From: Chloroflexales bacterium ZM16-3
GTDB lineage: Bacteria > Chloroflexota > Chloroflexia > Chloroflexales > Chloroflexaceae
NCBI GenBank assembly: GCA_004138175.2
Contig: RYFE02000003.1
Span: 1 to 64,000 of the forward strand
Reading direction: 5' to 3'
Length of the DNA stretch: 64,000 nucleotides
In this document: positions 1 to 8,059 of the stretch, piece after piece
Numbering within the stretch: position 1 is the stretch's first letter
Layout of the letters: every line of letters begins with the position of its first letter
Program-made: the position numbers and the translations under genes
Notes under the pieces: generated by a model
Seen by the model: the letters and a program-made list of their open reading frames with translations, nothing else
Databases searched by the model: none
Told to the model about the DNA's origin: nothing

Positions 1-23
1 TCGGCTATCGGCTATCGGCTATC
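1..23. repeat. Heptanucleotide tandem tract (TCGGCTA)
   Basis: Three tandem copies of TCGGCTA with a partial fourth run to the very edge of the window and abut the stop codon of the MFS exporter (stop at 22-24 on the minus strand). The tract may continue outside the window. It is one of several 7-bp-period tracts seen near stop codons here. Confidence 0.75.
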
Positions 24-1317
24 AGTGCGCCATGTGCTGCTCGGCATCCATGCTGACGCCGGTGCGGGCGGGCTCCAGAGGCGCCGCGCCGCCGAGCTCG
101 GGGCGGACGGCGGCCGAGATCACCAGGCCGGCGGCGGCGATCAGCATGGCGCCGCTGAAGTAGGGCGCGGCCGGGCCGATCAGGTCGAAGATCAGGCCGG
201 CGAAGAGCGGGCCGGCCACCATCATGAGGCTGTTGAATGCCTGGACCCCGCCCAGCGTACTGCCCTGCTCCTGGGGGGCTACGCGCCGCGAGATGAGGCT
301 GGTCAGCGAGGGCGTGGCCATGCCCGACCCGGAGGCGAGCACGCCCAGGGCTGGGTAGAGCACCCAGGCTGCCGGGGCCACGGCGATCATCGCGAAGCCG
401 ACCACCATCATGCCCAGGCCGGTGACGGCCAGGCGGGCCTCGCCGAAGATCGGCAGCAGCTTACGGATGAGGAAGCCCTGCATCAGCACCGCCATCAGGC
501 CGATGAAGGCGAAGACGAAGGCGTTCTCGGTCGGGCCGAAGCCGAAGCGCACATCGCTGAAGACGGCGAAGTTGTTCTGTAGTCCGGCGAAGGCGAAGTT
601 TAGCAGCAGCACGCCGGCCAGCAGCGGGCGGATGCTCGTCTTGCCCACCACGGCGCGCAGGCGCGTCACTGGGTTCATCTTGCGGAAGGGCACGTTGGTG
701 CGCCGCTCGACCGGCAGCGACTCGGGCAGGCGGAAAAAGCCGAAGATCACATTGCCGAAGGTGAGCGCGGCGGCGGCGAAGGCTGGCGTGGAGAGGCTGA
801 TCGTGCTGAGCAGCCCGCCGATTGCCGGGCCGAGCATAAAGCCGAGCCCGAATGCCGCGCCGATCAGGCCAAGGGACTTGGCGCGATCCTCGGGTGCGGT
901 GATATCGGCGATGTACGCCTGGGCCGTGCTGATATTCCCGCCGGTGATCCCGTCAAGGATGCGGGCGAAGAAGAGCACCGCCAGCACCGTGCCGATGCCC
1001 AGGGGCAGCAGCTGGTCGGCTAGGCCGAAGACGATATAGGAGATGCCCGTGCCCGCCAGGCTGATCAGCAGCACCGGCCGACGGCCGAAGCGGTCTGACA
1101 AGGCGCCCAGCACCGGCGAGAAGACAAACTGGAAGAGCGAGAAGCTGGCTGCCAGCGCGCCGACTAGCAGGGCGCGGTTGCTGGAGAGCCACGAGGCGTC
1201 GGCCTGTTCGATGATCTTCACGTAGTAGGGCAGCAGTGGAACCACGATGCCCACGCCGAGCAGGTCGATGAACACGGTCAGGAAGATGAAAATAAGAGGG
1301 GAGCGCTTGTTGCTCAC
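22..1317 (-). CDS. MFS drug/metabolite exporter, TetA-like (DHA1 family)
   Basis: A 431-residue inner-membrane proton antiporter of the major facilitator superfamily. The N-terminus (FLTVFIDLLGVGIVVPLLP) and the motif-A loop (GALSDRFGRRPVLL, about residue 70) are typical of the TetA/DHA1 branch, and hydrophobic segments fit 12 membrane helices. Start is GTG at 1317 with a GAGAGG-like ribosome site upstream. It is transcribed alone, away from dnaD, from a consensus promoter at 1365-1394 that overlaps an imperfect palindrome. Family membership is firm. The substrate is unknown: many TetA-like proteins do not confer tetracycline resistance, and no TetR-type gene is adjacent. Confidence 0.9.
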   Translation of the reverse strand: MSNKRSPLIFIFLTVFIDLLGVGIVVPLLPYYVKIIEQADASWLSSNRALLVGALAASFSLFQFVFSPVLGALSDRFGRRPVLLISLAGTGISYIVFGLADQLLPLGIGTVLAVLFFARILDGITGGNISTAQAYIADITAPEDRAKSLGLIGAAFGLGFMLGPAIGGLLSTISLSTPAFAAAALTFGNVIFGFFRLPESLPVERRTNVPFRKMNPVTRLRAVVGKTSIRPLLAGVLLLNFAFAGLQNNFAVFSDVRFGFGPTENAFVFAFIGLMAVLMQGFLIRKLLPIFGEARLAVTGLGMMVVGFAMIAVAPAAWVLYPALGVLASGSGMATPSLTSLISRRVAPQEQGSTLGGVQAFNSLMMVAGPLFAGLIFDLIGPAAPYFSGAMLIAAAGLVISAAVRPELGGAAPLEPARTGVSMDAEQHMAH

Positions 1318-1344
1318 GGGTTGTGCCTCTCGGGTTCTGCAAAT

Positions 1345-1378
1345 GAGTATATTTATTCACAAGGAATATACCATACTC
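1345..1378 (-). promoter_or_regulatory. Imperfect palindrome over the MFS -10 region
   Basis: Arms GAGTAT (1345-1350) and ATACTC (1373-1378) enclose inner ATTC/GAAT arms. The -10 box of the exporter promoter lies inside. This geometry is what a local repressor would use, but no regulator is encoded next door. Confidence 0.4.
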
Positions 1379-1394
1379 GTCACGTATTTGTCAA
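1365..1394 (-). promoter_or_regulatory. Sigma-70-type promoter for the MFS exporter
   Basis: On the minus strand, TTGACA (1394-1389), an 18-bp spacer and TATATT (1370-1365), about 50 bp upstream of the GTG start. Confidence 0.65.
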
Positions 1395-1500
1395 TGACTT
1401 GCACAGTTTTATGCACAGAATTGTTGAACACGGAGGCGATTGGAACACGAAGGACGCGAAGGCGCGCGGAGAATGCGAAGCAACCCAGGGCTAGTGCAAT

Positions 1501-1652
1501 GTCGCTGGCGGCTGAAGCCGCGTCACGAGGGCCTGCGGCCAGCCGCCCGCCTGCGCGGGCGGTTCCGGCGTCGGCGCAGGCCGACGCTCGGCGCAACGCG
1601 CCCCGTCGGCGCGACTTCCAGTCGCCAGCCGTGGGGCGCTCAGGACGTTGCA
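1501..1652. repeat. Dispersed repeat family A, copy 1
   Basis: A 152-bp GC-rich element also present at 27391-27541 and 60818-60953. The left end (GCTGGCGGCTGAAGCCGCG) and the right end read in reverse (GGCTGGCGACTGGAAGTCGCG-like) form imperfect terminal inverted repeats of about 20 bp, with internal short palindromes. TGCA flanks both ends. No coding capacity is apparent. Confidence 0.8.
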
Positions 1653-1833
1653 TCAGCCCTGCGAAGCAACCCAGGAATGATCCAAATGCCCCGCGCATGT
1701 GGTAACATGACATATATTGTGTCGCGAACGATCCGTCCACTCTCACCATGCGTCTCACGCTGTGAATGACCGCTTCGCGACATTCATGTTCGTGTCCTTC
1801 GCGCACCTTCTTGATCGAAACGGTGATCTCGCC

Positions 1834-2544
1834 ATGGCCTTCGCCGGCTTCTCAACCGATTCCCTGGTTAGCCTGCCGCCTGAGCTGTTCAGCGAGGTGC
1901 TGCCGGCGATCACCCTGGCCAGCGAGCTGAAGGTCACGCTGCACCTGTTCTACCGGCTGAGCCGTCAGCGCGGCACGCCGCGCCGCCTCAGCTGGGACGA
2001 ATTGCTGGCCGATAAGACGCTGCGCCGCTCGCTGCGGGCCGTCTCGAAGCTGCGCCCGGTGGAGGATCTGCTGTCCGAGGGGCTTGACGCGGCGGTTCAT
2101 CGGGGCAGCCTGCTGCACTTGGTGGCTCCGGCCGGCGGCCGGGTGAGCAGCTGGTACCTGGTTCACACGGCGGCGAACCGAGAGTGGGCTGAGCAGATGA
2201 ACCTGGCCCACGCCGCCCTCGCTCCCAACGAGGCATCCGCCGAGCGGGCCTCACTGATCGGGCTCTACGAGCAGAATATCGGCCTGGTGACGCCGATGCT
2301 GGTGGATGAGCTGCGCGAGGCCGAGGAGCGCTACCCGCGCGCGTGGGTCGAGGATGCTATGCGCGAGGCGGTGCGGGCCAACGCGCGCTCGTGGCGCTAT
2401 ATTCGCAAGGTCCTGGAGAGGTGGGCCACCAATGGACGAAACGATGCGCCGGATCGCGCCGGGCGACCTATCGATATCGAAAAGTACACCGGCGGACAGT
2501 TCGGCGGGATCTACCGGCGCGGCGGCGACGACACCGATCTCTGA
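1834..2544 (+). CDS. dnaD: DnaD-type primosome/replication-initiation protein
   Basis: A 236-residue protein. The C-terminal half (LYEQNIGLVTPMLVDEL, then WRYIRKVLERW) is the DnaD/phage-associated helical domain, and the tail KYTGGQFGGIY is typical of the family's DNA-binding end. In Firmicutes, DnaD cooperates with DnaB and DnaI to load replicative helicase. I chose ATG 1834; an upstream frame to 1717 is open but its 39 residues look non-coding. The gene overlaps the next one, a DnaC-type ATPase, by about 113 bp in another frame, which supports a coupled helicase-loading pair. Confidence 0.82.
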   Translation: MAFAGFSTDSLVSLPPELFSEVLPAITLASELKVTLHLFYRLSRQRGTPRRLSWDELLADKTLRRSLRAVSKLRPVEDLLSEGLDAAVHRGSLLHLVAPAGGRVSSWYLVHTAANREWAEQMNLAHAALAPNEASAERASLIGLYEQNIGLVTPMLVDELREAEERYPRAWVEDAMREAVRANARSWRYIRKVLERWATNGRNDAPDRAGRPIDIEKYTGGQFGGIYRRGGDDTDL

Positions 2545-3301
2545 GGGGGCGGGCGACCCTAACTGCCCGACCTGCTGCGGGGCTGGGTTCTATGTGCGCG
2601 ATGTCCACTACGGGCACCCGGACTTCGGCCAGCTCATCCCCTGCCACTGCAAGGATGATGAGATGCAGCGGCTGCGCAGCCAGAAGCTGCTCAAGATTAG
2701 CAATATCGAGCCCTTCCGCGACAAGACCTTCGAGAGCTTTGATCGCAACATCCCTGGCGTGGTGCGGGCCTTCTCGCGGGCCGTTGAGTTCGCCCGCAAC
2801 CCGCGCGGCTGGCTGATCTTCTACGGCAACTATGGCTGCGGGAAGACGCACCTGGCCGCCGCGATCGCCAACGAGGTGCTGAAGATGAACTCCGAGGTGC
2901 TCTTCACGGTTGTCCCTGACCTGCTCGACCACCTGCGCTCGACCTTTGGCCCTAACTCGGAGGTGGACTACGACGAGCGCTTTGACCAGGTGCGCCGGGC
3001 CAAGCTGCTTGTCCTGGACGATCTGGGCACCGAGAATGCTACCCCATGGGCCAGAGAGAAGCTTTACCAGATTATTAACCACCGCTATAATTATGCTCTC
3101 CCCACGGTGATCACCAGCAACCGTGAACCGAAGGAGATCGACCCGCGCATCCGCTCGCGCATGGAGGACGTGTCGCTCTGCCCCGAGCAGATCATGATCG
3201 AGGCGGCAGACTACCGTCGCCTGACGGTCGAGCAGCGCTCCGGCACCCGTAAGCGCAAGGCCGAGGGTCGCGCGGGGCCGACCGGGTCGCGGAATTGGTA
3301 G
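2432..3301 (+). CDS. dnaC: DnaC/DnaI-type helicase-loader AAA+ ATPase
   Basis: A 289-residue protein expected to load the replicative helicase. An N-terminal zinc-type cluster (CPTCCGAGF and later CHC, about residues 45-73) precedes the ATPase. Walker A is GNYGCGKTH and Walker B is LLVLDDLG, followed by ITSNREP. Start ATG 2432 has GGAGAGG about 10 bases upstream. That start lies 113 bp inside dnaD in a different frame; the Cys cluster begins at about 2566, so a much later start would lose it. An IstB transposition helper is unlikely because no transposase is adjacent and the partner is DnaD. Confidence 0.85.
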   Translation: MDETMRRIAPGDLSISKSTPADSSAGSTGAAATTPISEGAGDPNCPTCCGAGFYVRDVHYGHPDFGQLIPCHCKDDEMQRLRSQKLLKISNIEPFRDKTFESFDRNIPGVVRAFSRAVEFARNPRGWLIFYGNYGCGKTHLAAAIANEVLKMNSEVLFTVVPDLLDHLRSTFGPNSEVDYDERFDQVRRAKLLVLDDLGTENATPWAREKLYQIINHRYNYALPTVITSNREPKEIDPRIRSRMEDVSLCPEQIMIEAADYRRLTVEQRSGTRKRKAEGRAGPTGSRNW

Positions 3302-3341
3302 GGGCGGCTCGCATAACGCGGAGGGGCGGCTCGTGGGATTG

Positions 3342-3369
3342 GTAGGGGCGGCTCGTGAGCCGCCCCTAC
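3342..3369. terminator. Perfect 13-bp hairpin between dnaC and argF
   Basis: Arms 3342-3354 and 3357-3369 with a 2-nt loop and no U-tract. The left-arm sequence GTAGGGGCGGCTC also occurs at 3299-3311, and GGGGCGGCTC at 3323-3332, so the hairpin sits in a small cluster of the same unit. It probably ends the dnaDC transcript. Confidence 0.55.
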
Positions 3370-3414
3370 AGCCAGACATGTATAGGCTCCAAGAGTAAGA
3401 AAGTACTGCTCGAT

Positions 3415-4350
3415 ATGGTGAGACATTTTCTCTCTGTGACTGATCTGAGCCGGGCTGAGGCAGATGCGCTGCTCGACCGGGCCGCAGCCCTCAAGGCGGA
3501 GTGGCACGCTGGCGGTAAGGGCGTCCACCCTGGGCTGCCGATGCAGGGGAAGACCCTGGCGCTGGTGTTCGAGAAGCCCTCGCTGCGCACGCGTGTGGCC
3601 TTCGAGGCCGGTGTCACCCAGCTCGGCGGGCACCCGAGCTACCTCTCGGCAAATGACATCGACATGGGCGGGCGCGAGAGCGTGCCCGATGTGGCCCGCA
3701 ACCTGAGCCGCTGGGTGCAGGTGATCGCCGCCCGTGTCTTTAAGCGCAGCACCGTCGAGACCCTGGCCCGCTACGCCACCGTGCCGGTGATCAACGCCCT
3801 CTGCGATGTGGAGCACCCCTGCCAGGCGCTGGCCGATATGCTCACCTTGCGCGAGCGCTTCGGGCGCACCCAGGGTTTGAAGCTGGCCTATGTGGGCGAC
3901 GGCAACAATGTCTGCAACTCGCTGATGCTGCTCGGCGCGACCCTCGGCGTGAGCGTGGCGGTGGCCTCGCCGCCCGACTACCGGCCCGACCCGGAGTTCG
4001 TCGCGCGGGCCGAGGCGCTGGCCGCCAACAACGACGCCACGATCACGATCACCACGGCGCCGGGCGAGGCGGTTGCTGGCGCAGATGCCGTTTATACTGA
4101 TGTGTGGACATCGATGGGCCAGGAGCACGAGTCGTCTCGCCGCCGCCCCGTCTTCCAGCCCTACCAGGTTGATGCGGCCCTGCTGGCCCAGGCCGACCCA
4201 CGCGCGGTGGCGATGCACTGTCTGCCGGCCCACCGTGGCGAAGAGGTGACGGCCGAGGTGATCGATGGCCCCCGCTCGGTGATCTTCGAGCAGGCGGAGA
4301 ACCGGCTGCATGTCCAGAAGGCTCTTGTGCTGACGCTTCTAGAATTGTAG
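3415..4350 (+). CDS. argF: Ornithine carbamoyltransferase
   Basis: 311 residues. Cytosolic enzyme joining ornithine and carbamoyl phosphate to citrulline in arginine synthesis. The carbamoyl-phosphate loop FEKPSLRTR (residues 52-60) has SLRTR in place of the common STRTR. HPCQALADM and the ornithine-site HCLPAHRGEE are intact. Start ATG 3415 (or GTG 3418) gives MVRHFLSVTDLS, the usual N-terminus; the open frame back to 3355 runs through a hairpin and is rejected. argD lies far away near 61 kb, so the pathway is dispersed. Confidence 0.96.
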   Translation: MVRHFLSVTDLSRAEADALLDRAAALKAEWHAGGKGVHPGLPMQGKTLALVFEKPSLRTRVAFEAGVTQLGGHPSYLSANDIDMGGRESVPDVARNLSRWVQVIAARVFKRSTVETLARYATVPVINALCDVEHPCQALADMLTLRERFGRTQGLKLAYVGDGNNVCNSLMLLGATLGVSVAVASPPDYRPDPEFVARAEALAANNDATITITTAPGEAVAGADAVYTDVWTSMGQEHESSRRRPVFQPYQVDAALLAQADPRAVAMHCLPAHRGEEVTAEVIDGPRSVIFEQAENRLHVQKALVLTLLEL

Positions 4351-4356
4351 ATCGAA

Positions 4357-4401
4357 GGGGAGGGTTCACGGGAGGGCCAGGCCCTCCCGTGAACCCTCCC
4401 C
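4357..4401. terminator. Perfect 22-bp palindrome with 1-nt loop
   Basis: Arms 4357-4378 and 4380-4401 pair without mismatch around a single A. It follows the argF stop by 6 bp and precedes the TPR gene start by 14 bp. There is no U-tract, so it may act as a terminator, processing site or leader structure for the TPR gene. Confidence 0.6.
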
Positions 4402-4415
4402 GGATAACAAACGCT

Positions 4416-7400
4416 ATGGCAGGAAATCGCGCAATCTTCGAGCGAGCGATGGAGCAGAGCCGCGAGGCCGCACGCGGCGGGCGTTGGGATGACTCTCTCA
4501 AGAGTGCGATTCGCGCGCTCCAGGAGTTCTCCCAGGATACCGATGCCCGTATCGCCGCTGCTGTGGCCCTGTTCAACACTGGTAAGCTCGACCGGGCTCT
4601 CCAGATCTTTGAGGATCTGCGCGCGTCGGATCGGAACAACCCGTTCTTCTTGAGCTATATAGCCCAGTGCAATAGCCGCCAGGGGAACGTGTCCGCCGCA
4701 GTGGAGAGCTACCGTAGCCTGGCGGAGTTGCACATAAGCCAGCGTCGGCCCGCCCAGGCCGTCGAGCCGATGCGCGATCTGCTGGCCCTGCGGCCCGAGA
4801 TGGACGATCAGCGGCGACGCCTGGCACAGCTCTATGAGGATCTTGGCGCTGTCCGCGAGGCGGCTAACGAGCACCTGAACCTGGCCCGTCGCCTCTATGA
4901 TGCCCAGAAGTTCGATGCGGCCGCCGAGACCGCTGAGATAGCGCTGCGCCTCGAACCGAACTTCCGCGAGGCGAAGGATCTGATCGTCACCCTGCGCGAT
5001 GCGATGTCCCGCGCTGCTGGCATCCAGCCCGCGGCGCCTGCCGCCCCCGGCAGCGGCGATCTGCGGGTTAGCATGGGCGGGATGACCGGTGCCCTTCGCT
5101 CGCAGCAGTTCCAGATCGAGAAGCTGATCGAGCAGGCGATCAAGAAGCAGGAGGCCGGCGACTCCAACGGCGCGGCGGATCTGTACGAGCAGGCGGTCGA
5201 GGCCGGGCTTGAGCGGGCCGATGTGCTCTACTCGCTCGGCCTGATCTACCAGGAGCGGGGCGACCACCGGGCCGCCGTGGGTGTGCTCAACCGGGCCGCC
5301 TCCGACGCCGAGTACGCCCTCTCGTCGCACTTCGCCCTTGGCCAGAGCCACCGCGAGCTTGGCCAGTTGCCCCAGGCCGCCCAGGAGTTCGAGCAGACAA
5401 TTGAACTGGTTGACCTCTCCTCAATCGGGCGCTCCGAGGCCGACGACCTGATCAACATGTATGAGTCGGCGGCGACGATCTACTCCGAGATCGGCGATAT
5501 CGCCCGCGCCGCCGCCCTCTACTCCACCCTTAGCTCGTTCCTGGAGACGAAGCGCTGGGGCCGCGACCGGGCCGCCGAGTTTAAGAGCCGCGCCAAGGAG
5601 CTCTCTGAGCGCAATATGTTCGCCAAGCTGCGCACGCTTGGCACCGGCAGCCTGAGCCCGCAGTCTGAGCCGGACGCGGTCTTGCCGCCAGAAGAGGTGA
5701 TGCCGGAGAGCTGGGGTAAGATCCGGCCGATCACCGACTTTCTACGTAGCGACCGGCCGGCCACCACGTCGGGACTCAAGGCCCAGCCTGAGCCGAAGCC
5801 GATCTCCGAGCCGCTGTTGATCCTGGAGACGATGCCGACGGCGATCGAGCCGCGCTTTGCGCCGACTACCCCGATCGACACGACCGGCCTCGACCCTGAG
5901 ACTGAGGGCTGGGTTACCCTTAGCGGGAAGTACCTTGACCAGGGGCTGATCGAGGCGTCGCTGGACGCGTGCCTAGAGACGATCCGAGTGAATGTGGACT
6001 ATCTGCCCATTCATTTGCGCATGGGTGAGATCTACGAGCGCCAGGGCCGACCCGAGGAGGCGGTATCCAAGTATCAGCTGCTGATCGACACCTACCGGGT
6101 GCGTAATGAGCCCGAGAAGGCGATCGATGTCTACTTCCGCTTTATCGATCTGTCGCCTGACACGATCAACGCCCGCTCACGCCTCGCTGAGATCCTGAAG
6201 AATGCGGGCCGGGTTGACGAGGCGGTCGAGCAGTCTATCCATGTCGCCAACAACTACTACCGCCTCGGCCAGAGCAATAAGGCGCTAGAGGAGTATCGTC
6301 GCCTGCTCCAGTGGGCGCCGAAGAACCGCGATGTACACACTCAGTATGGGCTGGCGCTGCTCAAGCTGGAGCGATTCGAGGCCGCCCTCGGCGAGTTCCG
6401 CAAATCTATGGAGCTGGGCAGCCCCGACGACCTGGTCGCAATCTCTCGGCTGAATATCACGCTGGCCCTGATGGGCGACCAGCCCGCCGATGTGTGGGAC
6501 TCGCTGGCCACCCTGCTCGATCAGATCAAGCAGCGCCCCCAGGAGTTTAGCCATGTGCAGTCGGAGTATCGCTCGGCCCTGCTGATCTCCGACGCCAGCG
6601 TTCTGCACTATATCCTGGCGATCATTCAGCAGCAGTCTGGCCAGCACGGCTCAGCCCTGGCGGAGCTTGAGCAGGCCCAGGCGATGCTTGAAAGTGACGT
6701 TGACCCGCTGCTCCACCCGGTGCTGATCTATCAGGCCGCCGCAGATAGCTACATCGCTATGGGCAAAGCCGAGGAGGCGCTGGCCCAGCTGCACAAGGGG
6801 CAGGCGGTGGCCGGGCGCAGCCCCGCCGACCCGAATATTAAGCACGCCTTCGCCGTGCCCCTGGCCAAGGGCGAGCTGGCCCGGCGCATGGCCGAGGCAT
6901 ACGCCGCCACCGACGACCTTGCTGGCGCAGAGCAGGCCCTCGTCGAGGCCAAAAAGCTCGTCCCCTACGACCGAGCGATCCACACGAAGCTGGCCGATGT
7001 CTACTTCCGCCAGGGCAAGCTCGGCGAGGCGCTGGCCCAGCTAGAGGAGCTGGCCACCTATTACGAGGAGCGTCAGCAGCTTGACCGGGCGATTGAGATG
7101 CTGGAGTACGCCCTGAAGCTGGCGCCGAACCATATCCCGATCAGCAGTCGGCTGGCGCGCATGCAGCTGCGTCGCGGCTACCTCGATAAGGGCGTGGACG
7201 GGCTGATGCGCGCCGCCGAGCTCCAGCGCAAGGCTGGCCAGCTGAAGGACGCCGTCGCCTCGCTCCAAGAGGCCGCCCAGGTTCACTGGATGATGAGCGA
7301 GCACGAGAAGGCTCGCCATGTGTACGACAAGATCGTCCAGATCGCGCCAAATGATATTGAGGCCCGCCAGTGGCTGGCTCTGATGCACACGCTGGCCCGG

Positions 7401-7697
7401 CGCACCGACGAGGCTGTGGCCGAGAAGAAGCAGATCGCCCGCATCTTCGCCCAGCAGCGCGACTACGACGGCGCGATCGCTGAGCTGCACCAGATCATCG
7501 GCCTCGACCAGAAGGATCTCGATGCCTACTATCTGCTTGGCGATATGCTGATGCGCCGCGAGGAGTACGGCCAGGCCGTGCAGCTCTACGGGCGTATGCG
7601 CAAGATGGAGGGCGTCGATACGACCCGCGTTGAGGCGCTGGCGACAGCCGCCAACCGCATGCTTCAGCAGCGCCAGTCGCAGCAGATAAAGAGCTAG
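4416..7697 (+). CDS. Large TPR scaffold protein
   Basis: 1093 residues made largely of tetratricopeptide repeats in an N-terminal array (about 1-400) and a C-terminal array (about 480-1085), joined by a Pro/Ser/Glu-rich linker (about 400-480). Typical repeat strings are ALFNTGKLDRALQIFEDL and YFRQGKLGEALAQLEELA. There is no signal peptide or membrane segment, so it is probably a cytosolic protein-interaction scaffold. ATG 4416 was chosen because the alternative GTG at 4389 lies inside the 22-bp hairpin. Partners are unknown; a heptamer tract and repeat B follow. Confidence 0.88.
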   Translation: MAGNRAIFERAMEQSREAARGGRWDDSLKSAIRALQEFSQDTDARIAAAVALFNTGKLDRALQIFEDLRASDRNNPFFLSYIAQCNSRQGNVSAAVESYRSLAELHISQRRPAQAVEPMRDLLALRPEMDDQRRRLAQLYEDLGAVREAANEHLNLARRLYDAQKFDAAAETAEIALRLEPNFREAKDLIVTLRDAMSRAAGIQPAAPAAPGSGDLRVSMGGMTGALRSQQFQIEKLIEQAIKKQEAGDSNGAADLYEQAVEAGLERADVLYSLGLIYQERGDHRAAVGVLNRAASDAEYALSSHFALGQSHRELGQLPQAAQEFEQTIELVDLSSIGRSEADDLINMYESAATIYSEIGDIARAAALYSTLSSFLETKRWGRDRAAEFKSRAKELSERNMFAKLRTLGTGSLSPQSEPDAVLPPEEVMPESWGKIRPITDFLRSDRPATTSGLKAQPEPKPISEPLLILETMPTAIEPRFAPTTPIDTTGLDPETEGWVTLSGKYLDQGLIEASLDACLETIRVNVDYLPIHLRMGEIYERQGRPEEAVSKYQLLIDTYRVRNEPEKAIDVYFRFIDLSPDTINARSRLAEILKNAGRVDEAVEQSIHVANNYYRLGQSNKALEEYRRLLQWAPKNRDVHTQYGLALLKLERFEAALGEFRKSMELGSPDDLVAISRLNITLALMGDQPADVWDSLATLLDQIKQRPQEFSHVQSEYRSALLISDASVLHYILAIIQQQSGQHGSALAELEQAQAMLESDVDPLLHPVLIYQAAADSYIAMGKAEEALAQLHKGQAVAGRSPADPNIKHAFAVPLAKGELARRMAEAYAATDDLAGAEQALVEAKKLVPYDRAIHTKLADVYFRQGKLGEALAQLEELATYYEERQQLDRAIEMLEYALKLAPNHIPISSRLARMQLRRGYLDKGVDGLMRAAELQRKAGQLKDAVASLQEAAQVHWMMSEHEKARHVYDKIVQIAPNDIEARQWLALMHTLARRTDEAVAEKKQIARIFAQQRDYDGAIAELHQIIGLDQKDLDAYYLLGDMLMRREEYGQAVQLYGRMRKMEGVDTTRVEALATAANRMLQQRQSQQIKS

Positions 7698-7709
7698 GGA
7701 ATAGGGGGT

Positions 7710-7737
7710 ACAGGGGACAGGGGACAGGGGACAGGCA
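7710..7737. repeat. Heptanucleotide tandem tract (ACAGGGG)
   Basis: Three tandem ACAGGGG units plus a degenerate fourth, starting 13 bp after the TPR gene stop. Confidence 0.75.
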
Positions 7738-7747
7738 GTGTACCAAC

Positions 7748-7912
7748 GCGCCCGGTGCGGCGTCGCCCGGCGGCTGAAGCCGCGGGCTATGGTCTGCGAA
7801 GGCCGCCTGCGCGGCCTCAGGCAGGCCGCGCAGGCGGCCTTCGTCGGACAAGAGCCCGCCCGTTTACGGGCCGGGCACGCGCAGGGTCACAGGGTGAGTT
7901 TTGCGGTATTGC
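7748..7912. repeat. Dispersed repeat family B, copy 1
   Basis: A nested inverted-repeat element. Outer arms are GCCCGGCGGCTGAAGCCG and its near-complement ending in ACGGGCCGGGC. The core is a perfect 20-bp inverted repeat (7798-7817 and 7823-7842) with a 5-nt loop. Other copies are at 19459-19604 and 62190-62343 (opposite orientation), with a fragment at 15715-15773. Confidence 0.8.
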
Positions 7913-8059
7913 GGTTTTAGTTAATGGCGATGGCAGGGATTGTGATAGCGGGGATAAACCTCACCTTGCGCTCGCTCACTATTTCGTGTACCCTCCCTCT
8001 TGTATCCCATGTGTGCCAGCCAATGCTGTACCCCTTGTCCTGTGTACTGTACTCTGACT

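Larger units (their letters stand above)
1318..1833. other. Intergenic region between MFS exporter and dnaD
   Basis: Divergent 516-bp gap. It holds the exporter promoter and palindrome (1345-1394) and repeat element A copy 1 (1501-1652). No convincing gene is seen, because open frames here run through the repeat. I see no clear promoter for dnaD. Confidence 0.6.
7698..8059. other. Intergenic region upstream of cdaA
   Basis: A 362-bp gap. It holds a heptamer tract (7710-7737) and repeat B copy 1 (7748-7912), then about 150 bp of lower-GC DNA leading to cdaA. I see no strong promoter and no gene. Confidence 0.55.

Noticed and set aside
22-1317. Tetracycline-resistance determinant
   Set aside because: Similarity is to the TetA-like MFS branch in general; no TetR neighbour and substrate cannot be read from sequence.
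2432-3301. IstB transposition helper
   Set aside because: No IstA-type transposase or insertion-sequence ends; paired with dnaD.
3211-4311. 366-residue frame antisense to argF
   Set aside because: Crosses the dnaC end and a hairpin; composition of a shadow frame.
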